NCBI RefSeq assembly: GCF_049354825.1
Contig: NZ_CP186480.1
Location: 1,302,001-1,366,000 of the forward strand
Direction of reading: 5' to 3'
Origin: Novosphingobium sp049354825
GTDB lineage: Bacteria; Pseudomonadota; Alphaproteobacteria; Sphingomonadales; Sphingomonadaceae
DNA length: 64,000 nt
In this document: positions 41,113 to 50,297 of the stretch, piece by piece
How the letters are laid out: every line of letters begins with the position of its first letter
Numbering within the stretch: position 1 is the stretch's first letter
Notes under the pieces: generated by a model
The model's input: only the letters and a program-made list of their open reading frames with translations
Told to the model about the DNA's origin: nothing
The model's database searches: none
Translations under genes and position numbers: made by a program

Positions 41113-42530
41113 GCCGCCCGCTCCGTTTCGATCGCGCTTGCCAAGCCGGCCGCCCACTTGGTGATGTCGCCGGCGCCGAGGCAGACCACCATGTCACCCG
41201 GCTCGACCGTCTCGGCCAGCGTGCTCGCCAGTTCTGCCGGGCCTTCGATCGCCTGCGCCGAACGGTGCCCGCGCGCGCGCAGGCCGGTCACCAGCGCGGC
41301 GGCGTCGACGCCTTCGATCGGCGCTTCGCCGGCAGCGTAGACCGGTGCGACATAGACCACGTCGGCATCGTTGAAGGCGGCCTGGAAGTCATCCATGTGA
41401 TCGCGCAGGCGGGTGAAGCGGTGCGGCTGGACCACCGCGATCACGCGGTTGCGCACGCTTTCGCGCGCGGCTGCCAGCACGGCGCGGATCTCCACCGGGT
41501 GGTGGCCGTAATCGTCGATGATCGTTGCCGATCCGCCGTCCAGTGCCACTTCGCCGACCTTGGTGAAGCGGCGCTTGACCCCGTCGAAGCGGGCAAAGCC
41601 GGTGCGGATCACGTCGTCGGCACAGCCCATCTCCGCGGCAACGGCGATCGCGGCCAGCGCGTTCTGGACGTTGTGGCGCCCGGGCATCGGAAGCTCGATC
41701 CCCTCGATCCGGCGAAAGCTGCCGTCGCGCTGGCGCAGCGCCACGTCGAAACGGTTGCCGCCTTCGTGCGGGGTCACATGCTCGCCCCGCACGTCCGCCT
41801 GGGCGGAGAAGCCATAAGTGATCACGCGGCGGTCGCGGATCTTGGGCAGGATCGCCTGGACTTCGGCATGGTCGATGCACAGCACCGCCGCGCCGTAGAA
41901 CGGCACGTTCTCGATGAACTCGACGAAGGCGTCCTTGATCGCCTCGAACCCGCCGTAGTGATCGAGGTGTTCAGGATCGATGTTGGTGACGACCGCGATC
42001 GTGCCGTCGAGCCGCAGGAAGCTGCCGTCGCTCTCGTCGGCCTCGACCACCATCCAGTCCGACGCGCCGAGCCGCGCGTTCGAACCGTACTGGTTGATGA
42101 TGCCGCCGTTGATGACCGTGGGATCGACCCCGCCGGCATCGAGCAGCGCCGCGACCATGCTGGTGGTGGTGGTCTTGCCGTGCGTTCCGGCCACGGCGAC
42201 GGTGTTCTTCAGCCGCATCAGCTCGGCCAGCATTTCGGCGCGGCGGACCACGGGGATGCGCTGTTCAAGCGCCGCGGCGACTTCGGGATTGGTGCGCTTG
42301 ACCGCGGTGGAGGTGACCACCACGGCGGCTTCGCCAAGGTTTTCCGCCGCGTGCCCGATGGTGACCGGGATGCCGCGCTTGCGCAGGCCGTCGATGACAT
42401 AGCCTTCGGCCATGTCGCTGCCCTGCACGCTGTAGCCCAAGTTGTGCATGACCTCGGCGATCCCGGACATGCCGATGCCGCCGATGCCGACGAAGTGGAC
42501 GGTGCCGATGTCGGTGGGAACGCCCTTCAT
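41109..42530 (-). CDS. murC: UDP-N-acetylmuramate--L-alanine ligase
   Basis: The 473-residue ligase adds L-Ala to UDP-MurNAc. It has the N-terminal Rossmann motif FVGIGGIGMSGIAE and the ATP loop AVAGTHGKTTTTSMVA. VTNIDPEHLDHYGGF and the third-domain segments IDDYGHHPVEI and VVQPHRFTRLRDHMDDF follow. GTHGKTTTT is characteristic of MurC. It overlaps murG and murB (ATGA). ATG 42530 is preferred over longer upstream frame, which lies inside murG. Confidence 0.97.
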   Translation of the reverse strand: MKGVPTDIGTVHFVGIGGIGMSGIAEVMHNLGYSVQGSDMAEGYVIDGLRKRGIPVTIGHAAENLGEAAVVVTSTAVKRTNPEVAAALEQRIPVVRRAEMLAELMRLKNTVAVAGTHGKTTTTSMVAALLDAGGVDPTVINGGIINQYGSNARLGASDWMVVEADESDGSFLRLDGTIAVVTNIDPEHLDHYGGFEAIKDAFVEFIENVPFYGAAVLCIDHAEVQAILPKIRDRRVITYGFSAQADVRGEHVTPHEGGNRFDVALRQRDGSFRRIEGIELPMPGRHNVQNALAAIAVAAEMGCADDVIRTGFARFDGVKRRFTKVGEVALDGGSATIIDDYGHHPVEIRAVLAAARESVRNRVIAVVQPHRFTRLRDHMDDFQAAFNDADVVYVAPVYAAGEAPIEGVDAAALVTGLRARGHRSAQAIEGPAELASTLAETVEPGDMVVCLGAGDITKWAAGLASAIETERAA

Positions 42531-43690
42531 GCCGCCGCCTCGCGCTTCGACGCGGCGATGCTGCCGGCGACGCGGATCACGTCCATCAGGCCGGCACCGC
42601 CGAACCCTTCGACCAGGTCGGCAAGGTCGGCGGCGGCATTGGGACGTCCGCAGTTCCACGCCGCGTGCGCCGCGGTGGCCAGCGTTTCGGGCTGCATCGC
42701 CATCGCCTGGATCTGCTTGGCCAGTTCCACCGCGGTGAACTTGGCCTGGCGGATCATGCGGGCGCCACCGGCGGTGACCATCTCGCGCGTGTTGGCGGCC
42801 TGGTGATCGTCAGTCGCGATCGGCAGCGGCACCAGGATGGCGGGACGCCCGACGCAGGTCAGCTCGGCAATGGTCATGCCGCCGGCGCGGCCGATGAACA
42901 AGTGCGAGGCGGCCAGCCGCGCCGCCATGTCGCCGAAATAGGTGCCGAGTTCTGCGGGAATGTCGTGCGCGGCGTAGCGGGCGCGCACATCGTCGATATC
43001 CTCGGGCCGGCATTGCTGCATGACCTGCAGGCGAGAGCGCAGCGCCGGCGGCAGCATCGACAGCGCATCGGGGACGACCTGCGCGAACACGCTGGCACCC
43101 TGGCTGCCGCCGGTGACCAGGATGCGGAACAGCCCGTCGGCGGTGAATGGCGGATAGGGCTGGTCGCGCAGCGCGGCGACATCGGCGCGGACCGGATTGC
43201 CGACCAGCTCCGTCTTTCCCAGCAGGCGCGGCTGCAGGCGCGCAACCTCGGGATAGGCGGTGGCGATCACGTCGACCCGGCGTGCAAGCAGGCGGTTCAC
43301 CCGGCCGAGCACGGCGTTCTGCTCGTGCACCAGCGCGGGAATACGCGCCGTGCGCGCCGCCAGAAGCGTGGGCAGCGAAGGGTAGCCGCCAAAGCCGATT
43401 ACCGCGCTGGGGGCGAAACTGTCGAACAGTTGCAGCGCCATCGCCCGCCCGGCCAGGACCGAACGAGCGCCGCGCAGCCACTGGACCGGATCCTTGCCGA
43501 AGCGCCCGGCAGGCAGGACGTGCGCCGTCAGCCCCTCCGGCTTGCCGGGCAGCTTGGCGCCGCGCTCATCGGTGACCAGCGCGACGCGGTGGCCGCGGCG
43601 TTCCAGCTCGCTCGCCAGCGCGTAAGCCGGCACCAGGTGGCCCCCGGTGCCCCCTGCGGCGAGGACGTAATGGCGTGACAGCGCGCTCAT
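42527..43690 (-). CDS. murG: Lipid II synthase (N-acetylglucosaminyltransferase MurG)
   Basis: The 387-residue GT28 enzyme adds GlcNAc to lipid I on the inner face of the membrane. The N-terminal loop is LAAGGTGGHLVPAYALA, followed by GFGGYPSLPTLLA, HEQNAVLGRVNR, VTGGSQGASVFAQVV and the UDP-GlcNAc motif GRAGGMTIAELTCVGRPAI. Start ATG 43690 lies 25 bases after the ftsW stop, a gap filled by a ten-codon ORF created by a short duplication. It overlaps murC (ATGA). Confidence 0.97.
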   Translation of the reverse strand: MSALSRHYVLAAGGTGGHLVPAYALASELERRGHRVALVTDERGAKLPGKPEGLTAHVLPAGRFGKDPVQWLRGARSVLAGRAMALQLFDSFAPSAVIGFGGYPSLPTLLAARTARIPALVHEQNAVLGRVNRLLARRVDVIATAYPEVARLQPRLLGKTELVGNPVRADVAALRDQPYPPFTADGLFRILVTGGSQGASVFAQVVPDALSMLPPALRSRLQVMQQCRPEDIDDVRARYAAHDIPAELGTYFGDMAARLAASHLFIGRAGGMTIAELTCVGRPAILVPLPIATDDHQAANTREMVTAGGARMIRQAKFTAVELAKQIQAMAMQPETLATAAHAAWNCGRPNAAADLADLVEGFGGAGLMDVIRVAGSIAASKREAAA

Positions 43691-43734
43691 CGCGGCAGCT
43701 CGGGCCCCGCCGCGTTCATCGCGGCAACTCCGGC
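43687..43734 (-). repeat. Imperfect tandem duplication at the ftsW-murG junction
   Basis: Two copies starting at 43687 and 43716 share 17 of 19 bases (TCATCGCGGCARCTCSGGC on the plus strand). On the coding strand each reads ...PELPR followed by TGA inside ATGA. The first copy ends ftsW. The second ends a ten-codon frame MNAAGPELPR (43719-43687) whose stop overlaps the murG start. Confidence 0.8.
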
Positions 43735-44933
43735 AGCGCGCGGCCGAACGGAGAGCGCTGGATGAACGGATTGCGCCGCGTGATCGCCAGCAGCAGCCCG
43801 ATGCCCAGGCACAGTGCGATCGTGGACGAACCGCCATAGGAAATCAGCGGCAGGGTCATGCCCTTGGACGGAAACAGCTGCAGGTTGACAAGGATGTTGA
43901 TGAAGGCCTGTCCGCCCAGCTGCGCGGTAAGGCCGCTGGCGGCAAGGACGGTGAACAGGTTTTCCTCCTCCACCAGCCGCAGCATCACGCGGATCACGAT
44001 GGCCATGTATAGCACGACGATAAGCGCGCAGACCAGCAGCCCGAACTCCTCGCCGACGACCGAGAAGACATAGTCGGTGTGCGCCTCCGGCAGCGAAAGC
44101 TTGCGCACGCCGAGCCACAGCCCGGAACCGGTCCATCCCCCGGCCAGCAGCGTCCGTTCCGCCAGGTCGACTTGGTCGTACGCGGTGCCGCCGCCGATGA
44201 ACGCGTCGATGCGGTGGCGCGCGTTGGCGTAGAACAGGTAAGCGGCGATGACCACGCCGATGGCGGCGACCCCGGCAATGGCAATACGCCGGACCGAGAT
44301 GCCCGCCAGCAGTACCATTGCGAACCACACCGCGCCGAACAGGACCGTCGACCCGAAATCGGGCTGCGCCATAAGGAGCACCGCGATGAGCCCCATCAGG
44401 GCGCCGGTGATGCCTACCACCGGCAGGTTCGGATCGCGCGCCCGCCACGACAGGATCCAGGCCAGGATCACCGCGAAGGCGGGCTTGAGAAATTCGGACG
44501 GCTGGAGCGAGAAGCCGAGGTTGAGCCACCGCTTGGCCCCGTTGACGCTGCTGCCGATGACCGGGACCAGCATAAGGCCCACCAGCATCGCCCCGCCCAG
44601 CACGATGGCAAAGCGCCGCGCCTTGTCACGCTCCATCATCGAGGCCGCGATCATCGCGATCAGGCCTACGAACTGCCAGCGCAGGTGCAGGTAAAAGAAG
44701 TGCAGGTCGTCGAGCTTCACGCTGGCGGTCGACAGGCGGCGCGCGGTGGCGGGCGACCCGGCGGCCACCGCCAGCGTGCCGATGCCCATCAGCGTCAGGA
44801 CCAGGAACAACAGCACGCGGTCGATCTCGCGCCACCATACGGCAAGCTCGCGCCGGCGGCTGCGCTTGAAACGGCGATCGCCGGCGTGCGGGCCTTTGCC
44901 GGCGCGGGGGATGAAGGGGGGATTGGAGGCCAT
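43716..44933 (-). CDS. ftsW: Septal peptidoglycan polymerase FtsW (SEDS family)
   Basis: The 405-residue SEDS glycosyltransferase has about ten membrane segments and works with FtsI. Typical motifs are INGAKRW-like SVNGAKRWLNLGFSLQPSEF, LLMAQPDFGSTVLFG (catalytic Asp region), EAHTDYVFSVVGEEFG and LPLISYGGSSTIALC. The 45-residue N-terminus is basic and cytoplasmic. Start ATG 44933 lies two bases past the murD stop. The end carries PELPR, duplicated before murG. Confidence 0.96.
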   Translation of the reverse strand: MASNPPFIPRAGKGPHAGDRRFKRSRRRELAVWWREIDRVLLFLVLTLMGIGTLAVAAGSPATARRLSTASVKLDDLHFFYLHLRWQFVGLIAMIAASMMERDKARRFAIVLGGAMLVGLMLVPVIGSSVNGAKRWLNLGFSLQPSEFLKPAFAVILAWILSWRARDPNLPVVGITGALMGLIAVLLMAQPDFGSTVLFGAVWFAMVLLAGISVRRIAIAGVAAIGVVIAAYLFYANARHRIDAFIGGGTAYDQVDLAERTLLAGGWTGSGLWLGVRKLSLPEAHTDYVFSVVGEEFGLLVCALIVVLYMAIVIRVMLRLVEEENLFTVLAASGLTAQLGGQAFINILVNLQLFPSKGMTLPLISYGGSSTIALCLGIGLLLAITRRNPFIQRSPFGRALPELPR

Positions 44934-44935
44934 AG

Positions 44936-46288
44936 TCACAGACCCGCCGCCTGGACCGAGGCCGGCTCGGTCAGGCAGCGCACGATGGCGCGAAATGCGT
45001 CGCCGCGCGCCTCGTAGTCGCGGAACTGGTCGAAGCTGGCGCAGGCGGGAGACAGCAGCACGACATCGCCGGGCCGGGCGGCTTCGATCGCCTGGCGCAC
45101 CGCGTCGGCCAGCATTTCGCTGCGGCGCACGGTCATGTGCGGGGCCAGCAGATCGGCAAAGCGCGGCCCGGCATCGCCGATCGTATAGGCAGCGGCGACA
45201 TTCCCGAACCAGCGCGCACACTCGTCGAGGCCTTCGCCCTTGGGCAGCCCCCCGACAATCCAGTGAATGCGCGGGGCCGGTGCAGGCGGGAACGCTGCCA
45301 GCGCCGGCGCGGCAGAGGCCGGGTTGGTGGCCTTGCTGTCGTTGACGAACAGCACGCCGTTCGCCTCGGTCACGCGCTCCATCCGGTGCGGCAGGCCGCG
45401 ATAGGTCGCCAGCGCCGGCTCCCAGCTGTCTCGTCCCACGCCCAGCGCCTGGACGATGGCAACCGAGACGGCGACATTTTCCAGGTTGTGCGGACCCTGC
45501 AGCGACGGCCAGCCGGCCTGGAGCGGGGCGAAGCGTTCGACATGGGCGAGGTGGACCGTGTCCTCGCCGCGGCGCAGGATCTCGCGCTCGGCCAGCGCCC
45601 GCACGTTGGGATCGGCGGGCGCAAAAACCGCGTCGTGCCCGGGCGACTGCAGCGTGAAAAGGCGCGCCTTGGAATGCACGTAGGCGGAAAAATCGGCGTA
45701 GCGGTCGAGGTGATCGGGGCTGACGTTGAGCAGCGCGGCGACATCGCAGTCGAGGCTCTGCGTCAGATCGATCTGGTAGCTCGACAGCTCCAGGACATAG
45801 ACCCCGGGGCCGTTGGCATTGGCGGCAAGCGGCCGCTGCGACAGGATCGGCAAGCCGATGTTGCCGCCCATCCGCGCCGGAATCCCGGCGGCCGCCAGCA
45901 GGTGGTGGACCAGCGCAGTGGTGGTCGACTTGCCGTTGGTGCCGGTAATGCCGACCACGCGGTGCGCTGGCAGGCTCGGCCGGGCGAGCGCGAACAGCTC
46001 GATATCGCCGATCACCGGCACGCCGTGGCGGGCCGCGTTTGCGGCGACGGGATGGTTGTTGAGCGGAACGCCGGGCGACACCACCACGCCGTCGAAGCCC
46101 GTCAGGTCGATCCCTGCCGGGTCGCCGAGCTCGACCCGGTCGGCTACGAGCCGGCGCGGCTCGTCGCGGCTGTCCCACGCCGTGACGCGCGCGCCGCTGG
46201 CCAGCAGGGCCTCGACCGCGGCGAGGCCCGAGCGGGCGAGGCCGAGGACCGCGTAGCGCTTGCCGGCGAAGGCGGGCGAAACGATCAT
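44936..46288 (-). CDS. murD: UDP-N-acetylmuramoylalanine--D-glutamate ligase
   Basis: The 450-residue Mur ligase adds D-Glu. The N-terminal domain has YAVLGLARSGLAAVEAL and VVVSPGVPLNNH, and the ATP loop is GITGTNGKSTTTALV. Central motifs are LELSSYQID and LNVSPDHLDRY. Third-domain FVNDSKATNPASAAPAL is diagnostic of MurD. It follows mraY with one base between and precedes ftsW by two, so it is fully operonic. Confidence 0.97.
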   Translation of the reverse strand: MIVSPAFAGKRYAVLGLARSGLAAVEALLASGARVTAWDSRDEPRRLVADRVELGDPAGIDLTGFDGVVVSPGVPLNNHPVAANAARHGVPVIGDIELFALARPSLPAHRVVGITGTNGKSTTTALVHHLLAAAGIPARMGGNIGLPILSQRPLAANANGPGVYVLELSSYQIDLTQSLDCDVAALLNVSPDHLDRYADFSAYVHSKARLFTLQSPGHDAVFAPADPNVRALAEREILRRGEDTVHLAHVERFAPLQAGWPSLQGPHNLENVAVSVAIVQALGVGRDSWEPALATYRGLPHRMERVTEANGVLFVNDSKATNPASAAPALAAFPPAPAPRIHWIVGGLPKGEGLDECARWFGNVAAAYTIGDAGPRFADLLAPHMTVRRSEMLADAVRQAIEAARPGDVVLLSPACASFDQFRDYEARGDAFRAIVRCLTEPASVQAAGL

Positions 46289-46289
46289 G

Positions 46290-47360
46290 CTATCGCAGCT
46301 TCAGCGTCGAAAGCCCCAGCAGGGCCAGCACGATCGAGACAATCCAGAACCGGATCACGACCGTCGATTCCTTCCAGCCGAGCTGTTCGAAATGGTGGTG
46401 GATCGGCGCCATCCGGAAGACGCGCCGGCCGGTGCGCTTGAACCAGAACACCTGGACGATCACCGACACCGCTTCGAGCACGAACAGACCGCCGACCACC
46501 GCCAGCACGATCTCGTGATGCGCAGCAACCGCGATGGCGCCAAGCGCACCGCCCAGCGCGAGGCTGCCGGTATCGCCCATGAACACCGCCGCGGGCGGCG
46601 CGTTGAACCACAGAAAGGCCAGGCACGCACCCATGATGCCCGCGCACAGGATTGCAAGTTCGCCGGCGCGCGGCACGTGCGGGATGCCAAGATAGGTGGC
46701 GTAATCGACGCGGCCGGCCAGGTAGGCGATGATCGCGAACGTGCCCGCCGCGATCACCACCGGCATCGTCGCCAGTCCGTCGAGCCCGTCGGTCAGGTTG
46801 ACCGCGTTGCCCGCGCCCACGATCACGATCGCTGCGAAGACGTAGTAGAACGGCCCCAAGGGAATATAGCGGCCGGTCAGGAACGGAACGTAGAGGTTGG
46901 TGCTGATCTGGCTGACGATCAACCATGCGGCGATGCCGGCAACGACGAATTCCATCGCCAGCCGCACCCGGGCGGGCACGCCGGCGTGGCTGCTCTTCTT
47001 GACCTTGTCGTAGTCGTCGAGGAACCCGATCGCGCCGAACCCGCCCGTCACCGCCAGGCAGGCCCAGACGAACGGATTGGTCAGGTCCATCCACACCAGC
47101 ATGGAGACCAGCAGCGAGATCAGGATCATCAGCCCGCCCATCGTCGGCGTGCCGCGCTTGGCGAGGTGCGACTGAGGGCCGTCCTCGCGGATCGGCTGGC
47201 CCTTGCCCTGGCGCACGCGCAGCATGTCGATGAAGCGCGGCCCGATGATCAGACCCAGGACCAACGCGGTCAGCATCGTCGCACCGGCGCGGAACGACTG
47301 GTAGCGGATGAGGTTCGAGAGCCCCTCGAAATGAAAATAGTCGGCGATCAGATAGAGCAC
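46290..47360 (-). CDS. mraY: Phospho-MurNAc-pentapeptide translocase (lipid I synthase)
   Basis: The 356-residue integral membrane enzyme transfers phospho-MurNAc-pentapeptide to undecaprenyl phosphate. Ten hydrophobic segments are visible. KRGTPTMGG, FGAIGFLDDYDKV (Mg-binding Asp pair), GNAVNLTDGLDGLA and APIHHHFEQLGW are hallmark motifs. The start is a GTG at 47360 (VLYLIADYFHFE) with AGGACGG upstream. This gives the usual length, whereas upstream codons belong to the murF 3' end. The stop lies one base before murD. Confidence 0.97.
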   Translation of the reverse strand: MLYLIADYFHFEGLSNLIRYQSFRAGATMLTALVLGLIIGPRFIDMLRVRQGKGQPIREDGPQSHLAKRGTPTMGGLMILISLLVSMLVWMDLTNPFVWACLAVTGGFGAIGFLDDYDKVKKSSHAGVPARVRLAMEFVVAGIAAWLIVSQISTNLYVPFLTGRYIPLGPFYYVFAAIVIVGAGNAVNLTDGLDGLATMPVVIAAGTFAIIAYLAGRVDYATYLGIPHVPRAGELAILCAGIMGACLAFLWFNAPPAAVFMGDTGSLALGGALGAIAVAAHHEIVLAVVGGLFVLEAVSVIVQVFWFKRTGRRVFRMAPIHHHFEQLGWKESTVVIRFWIVSIVLALLGLSTLKLR

Positions 47361-47370
47361 GCCGCCCGTC

Positions 47371-48831
47371 CTACCCTTGTTCGCCGGCCAGCGCGGCGAC
47401 GACCGCCCCGAGCCCGACCGAATTCGATCCCTTGACCAGCACCGCGTCGCCGTCCTTGAGACCGATCGCCTCGAGCGCGGCGCGGGCCGCCTGTGCATTG
47501 GCGCAATGCGTGAATGCCGGGGCATTGTGAAGCGCGTTGCCCCCCGCTTTCCCCAGTTCGTCCGCCAGCGCGGTCATCTCGTCGCCTACCAGCACCACGT
47601 GATCGACATGCGCCGCCAGCAACGGCTCGATCAGCGCGGCGTGATAGGCAGGACCGTGCTTGCCCAGTTCTTTCATCGCGCCGAGCACCGCGATGCGGCG
47701 CGGCGCGGCGACTGCGCCGAGCGAGGCCAGCGTCGCCCGCATCGAGGCGGGGTTGGCGTTGTAGCTTTCATCGATGACCAGCGCCTGCCCGCCGTCGGAC
47801 GTGGCGACATGCAGGCGCGCACCGCGTCCGCGCAGGCCCTCCATCTCGGCGAGAGCGAGGCCCGCCGCACCAAGGTCACCGCCAACAGCGCGCACCGCCG
47901 CCATCACCGCCAGCGAGTTGGCGATCCAGTGCTCGCCCGGCGCGGCAACGGTGTAACAGACCCGCCTGTCGCCCATCTCGGCCGTCACCAGCGATCCGCC
48001 ATGCGGCGCGGCAACCGCGTCGAGCAGCCGGACGTCGGCGTGAGCGGCGGTGCCGAAAGCGACCACGTCCGCCCCGGCCGCTTCGGCAGCGGCGCGAAGA
48101 CGCGGGTAATGCGAGCTGTCGGCGGGAATTACCGCGGTGCCGCCGGGACGCAGGCCGGCGAAGATCTCGGCCTTGGCGTCGGCGATCGCCTCCTCGCTGC
48201 CCAGCATCTCGATATGCGCGGGGGCGATCGTGGTGATGACGGCCACGTGCGGGCGGACCTGCACGGTCAGCGCGGCGATTTCGCCGGCGTGGTTCATCCC
48301 CATCTCGAAGATGCCGAACCTGGCGCGTGCGGGCATCCGCGCCAGGCTGAGCGGCACGCCGACGTGGTTATTGTAGCTCTTGACCGAACGGTGCGCGCCG
48401 CCCCGGCTCGAGCGTTCGAGCGCCGCGAAGATCGCCTCTTTGACGCCGGTCTTGCCGACCGAGCCGGTCACCCCGACGATACGCGCGCGGCTGCGGCGAC
48501 GGGCTGCGGCGCCAAGCGCGCCCAGAGCCGCGGTGGTATCGTCCACCAGGATGTGCGGGCGATCGATCGGGCGGTCGACCACCGCCGCCACCGCGCCCTT
48601 CTCGAACGCTGCGTCGAGGAAGCGATGGCCGTCCATCGCTTCGCCCTTCAGGGCGAAGAACAGGTCGCCGGGCTGGACATCGCGGCTGTCGATCTCGACC
48701 CCCGAACATTGGAAATGCGCGCTCGGCACGCCGCCGGTGGCCGCGGCGATCGCGTAGGCATCCCACAGCGCCAGCGCCAGGTCGTCGTCTTCGGAGGCTG
48801 GCCAATCGATAATCCGCACTGCCGCGTTCAT
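47371..48831 (-). CDS. murF: UDP-MurNAc-tripeptide--D-alanyl-D-alanine ligase
   Basis: The 486-residue ligase adds D-Ala-D-Ala. VEIDSRDVQPGDLFFALKGE is the MurE/F N-terminal domain, and VGVTGSVGKTGVKEAI is the ATP loop. YNNHVGVPLSLARMP and FEMGMNHAGEIAALT identify MurF. IDESYNANPASMRATL and KGSNSVGL lie in domain 3. ATG 48831 overlaps the murE stop in ATGA. The stop is ten bases before the mraY GTG. Confidence 0.96.
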   Translation of the reverse strand: MNAAVRIIDWPASEDDDLALALWDAYAIAAATGGVPSAHFQCSGVEIDSRDVQPGDLFFALKGEAMDGHRFLDAAFEKGAVAAVVDRPIDRPHILVDDTTAALGALGAAARRRSRARIVGVTGSVGKTGVKEAIFAALERSSRGGAHRSVKSYNNHVGVPLSLARMPARARFGIFEMGMNHAGEIAALTVQVRPHVAVITTIAPAHIEMLGSEEAIADAKAEIFAGLRPGGTAVIPADSSHYPRLRAAAEAAGADVVAFGTAAHADVRLLDAVAAPHGGSLVTAEMGDRRVCYTVAAPGEHWIANSLAVMAAVRAVGGDLGAAGLALAEMEGLRGRGARLHVATSDGGQALVIDESYNANPASMRATLASLGAVAAPRRIAVLGAMKELGKHGPAYHAALIEPLLAAHVDHVVLVGDEMTALADELGKAGGNALHNAPAFTHCANAQAARAALEAIGLKDGDAVLVKGSNSVGLGAVVAALAGEQG

Positions 48832-50297
48832 GCCGCGCACTCCCTTGCCACGCTTACGTCGTCGAACGGGATCACCCGCATATCCTCGCCGCGTCCCACG
48901 ACCTGGCCCTGTTCATGGCCCTTGCCCGCGATCAGCACGATGTCGCCTGCGCCCGCCTCGGCAATCGCGGCGCAGATCGCCGCGCGCCGGTCCCCCACCT
49001 CGCGCAGCGCGCCCGGCGCCCCGGCCAGGATCATGGCGCGGATCGCGGCGGCATCCTCGCCGCGCGGGTTGTCGTCGGTAACGATGCCCAGGTCGGCGCT
49101 GCGCGCCACCACCGCGCCCATCTCGGGACGCTTGCCGGCATCGCGGTCGCCGCCGGCGCCGAACACCGCGATAAGCCGGCCCCTGGCGTGCGGACGCAGC
49201 GCGGCGATCGCCGCCTCGAGCGCGTCTGGCGTATGCGCGTAATCGACGTAGAGCGGCGCACCGGCGCGCGTGATCGCCGCGCGTTCGAGCCGCCCGCGCA
49301 CCGGCTGCAGGCGCGACAGGGCGTCGAACGTCGTTTTCGCGTCGCCGCCCGTGCCGATCACCAGCCCGGCCGCGACCAGCGCGTTGGCGGCCTGGTAGGC
49401 ACCGATAAGCGGCAGCGCGACCCTGCGGCGCTCACCCCTGTACTCGATCTCCAGTTCCTGGCCGAGCAGGCCGGGCGTACGGGCGAGGAGGCGGATGCCG
49501 CCGGCATCGGCCCCCTCGCCCGCGGTGAGCACGATCAGGCCCCTCTGCCCTGCGCGCTCACGAGCCTGGGCCGACCACTCGGTTTCGTCAGCCCAGATGA
49601 CGGCCGTTCCGCCCGGCGCCACGACGTCGCCCAACAGGCGCATCTTGGCGGCGAAGTAATCGTCCATGTCGGCATGGTAGTCGAGGTGATCGCGGCTGAG
49701 GTTGGTGAACGCCCCGGCGGCGACGTGCAGGCCTTCGTTGCGGAACTGCGACAGCCCGTGGCTCGACGCCTCGTAAGCGACGTGCGTCACGCCTTCGCGG
49801 GCCAGCCCGCTCATGTTGGCGAGGAAGGTAACGATGTCGGGCGTGGTCAGCCCGGTCGAGACGCTCTCGTCGCTGGTGGTGACGCCCAGCGTCCCGATGC
49901 TGGCGGCGCGCTCGCCCGCCATGCGCCACAGCTGGCGCGTCAGTTCCACGGTGGATGTCTTGCCGTTTGTGCCGGTCACCGCGACGATCGTCTTGGGGAC
50001 AGGCGTGAAGAACTGCGCCGCCAGGTGCGCGAAGGCGCGGCGCGGCTCCGCGTCGGCAATGTGAAGCGCGCCTTCGACCCGCGCCTCGGCTGCGGCCACA
50101 ATGGCCACCGCGCCAGCGGCGATCGCGGCGGGGATGAACGCCTCCCCGTTGACCTGGCTGCCCTTGAAGGCGCCGAACACGGTGCCCGGCGCCACCTTGC
50201 GATGATCGATGGCAAAGCCGGTCACGCCGATGTCGCCACCAGCGGATCCCTGCGGAAGCGCGATCCCGGCCGCCTGGGCGAGAGCGGCGAGCTTCAC
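48828..50297 (-). CDS. murE: UDP-MurNAc-tripeptide synthetase (meso-DAP adding)
   Basis: The 489-residue ligase adds the third stem residue. AVTGTNGKTSTVELTRQLW is the ATP loop, EASSHGLSQFRNEGLHV and FTNLSRDHLDYHADM are MurE signatures. VTDDNPRGED contains the DNPR motif typical of meso-diaminopimelate selection. GTG 50297 is the start, preceded by GGAGGGG and overlapping the ftsI stop in GTGA. The predicted DAP use agrees with a Gram-negative wall. Confidence 0.96.
   Translation of the reverse strand: MKLAALAQAAGIALPQGSAGGDIGVTGFAIDHRKVAPGTVFGAFKGSQVNGEAFIPAAIAAGAVAIVAAAEARVEGALHIADAEPRRAFAHLAAQFFTPVPKTIVAVTGTNGKTSTVELTRQLWRMAGERAASIGTLGVTTSDESVSTGLTTPDIVTFLANMSGLAREGVTHVAYEASSHGLSQFRNEGLHVAAGAFTNLSRDHLDYHADMDDYFAAKMRLLGDVVAPGGTAVIWADETEWSAQARERAGQRGLIVLTAGEGADAGGIRLLARTPGLLGQELEIEYRGERRRVALPLIGAYQAANALVAAGLVIGTGGDAKTTFDALSRLQPVRGRLERAAITRAGAPLYVDYAHTPDALEAAIAALRPHARGRLIAVFGAGGDRDAGKRPEMGAVVARSADLGIVTDDNPRGEDAAAIRAMILAGAPGALREVGDRRAAICAAIAEAGAGDIVLIAGKGHEQGQVVGRGEDMRVIPFDDVSVARECAA

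Noticed and set aside
43716..46178. An apparent 820-residue minus-strand fusion of a murD-region frame with FtsW
   Set aside because: The first half is an out-of-frame read of murD, which has all its motifs in its own frame. FtsW starts at 44933.
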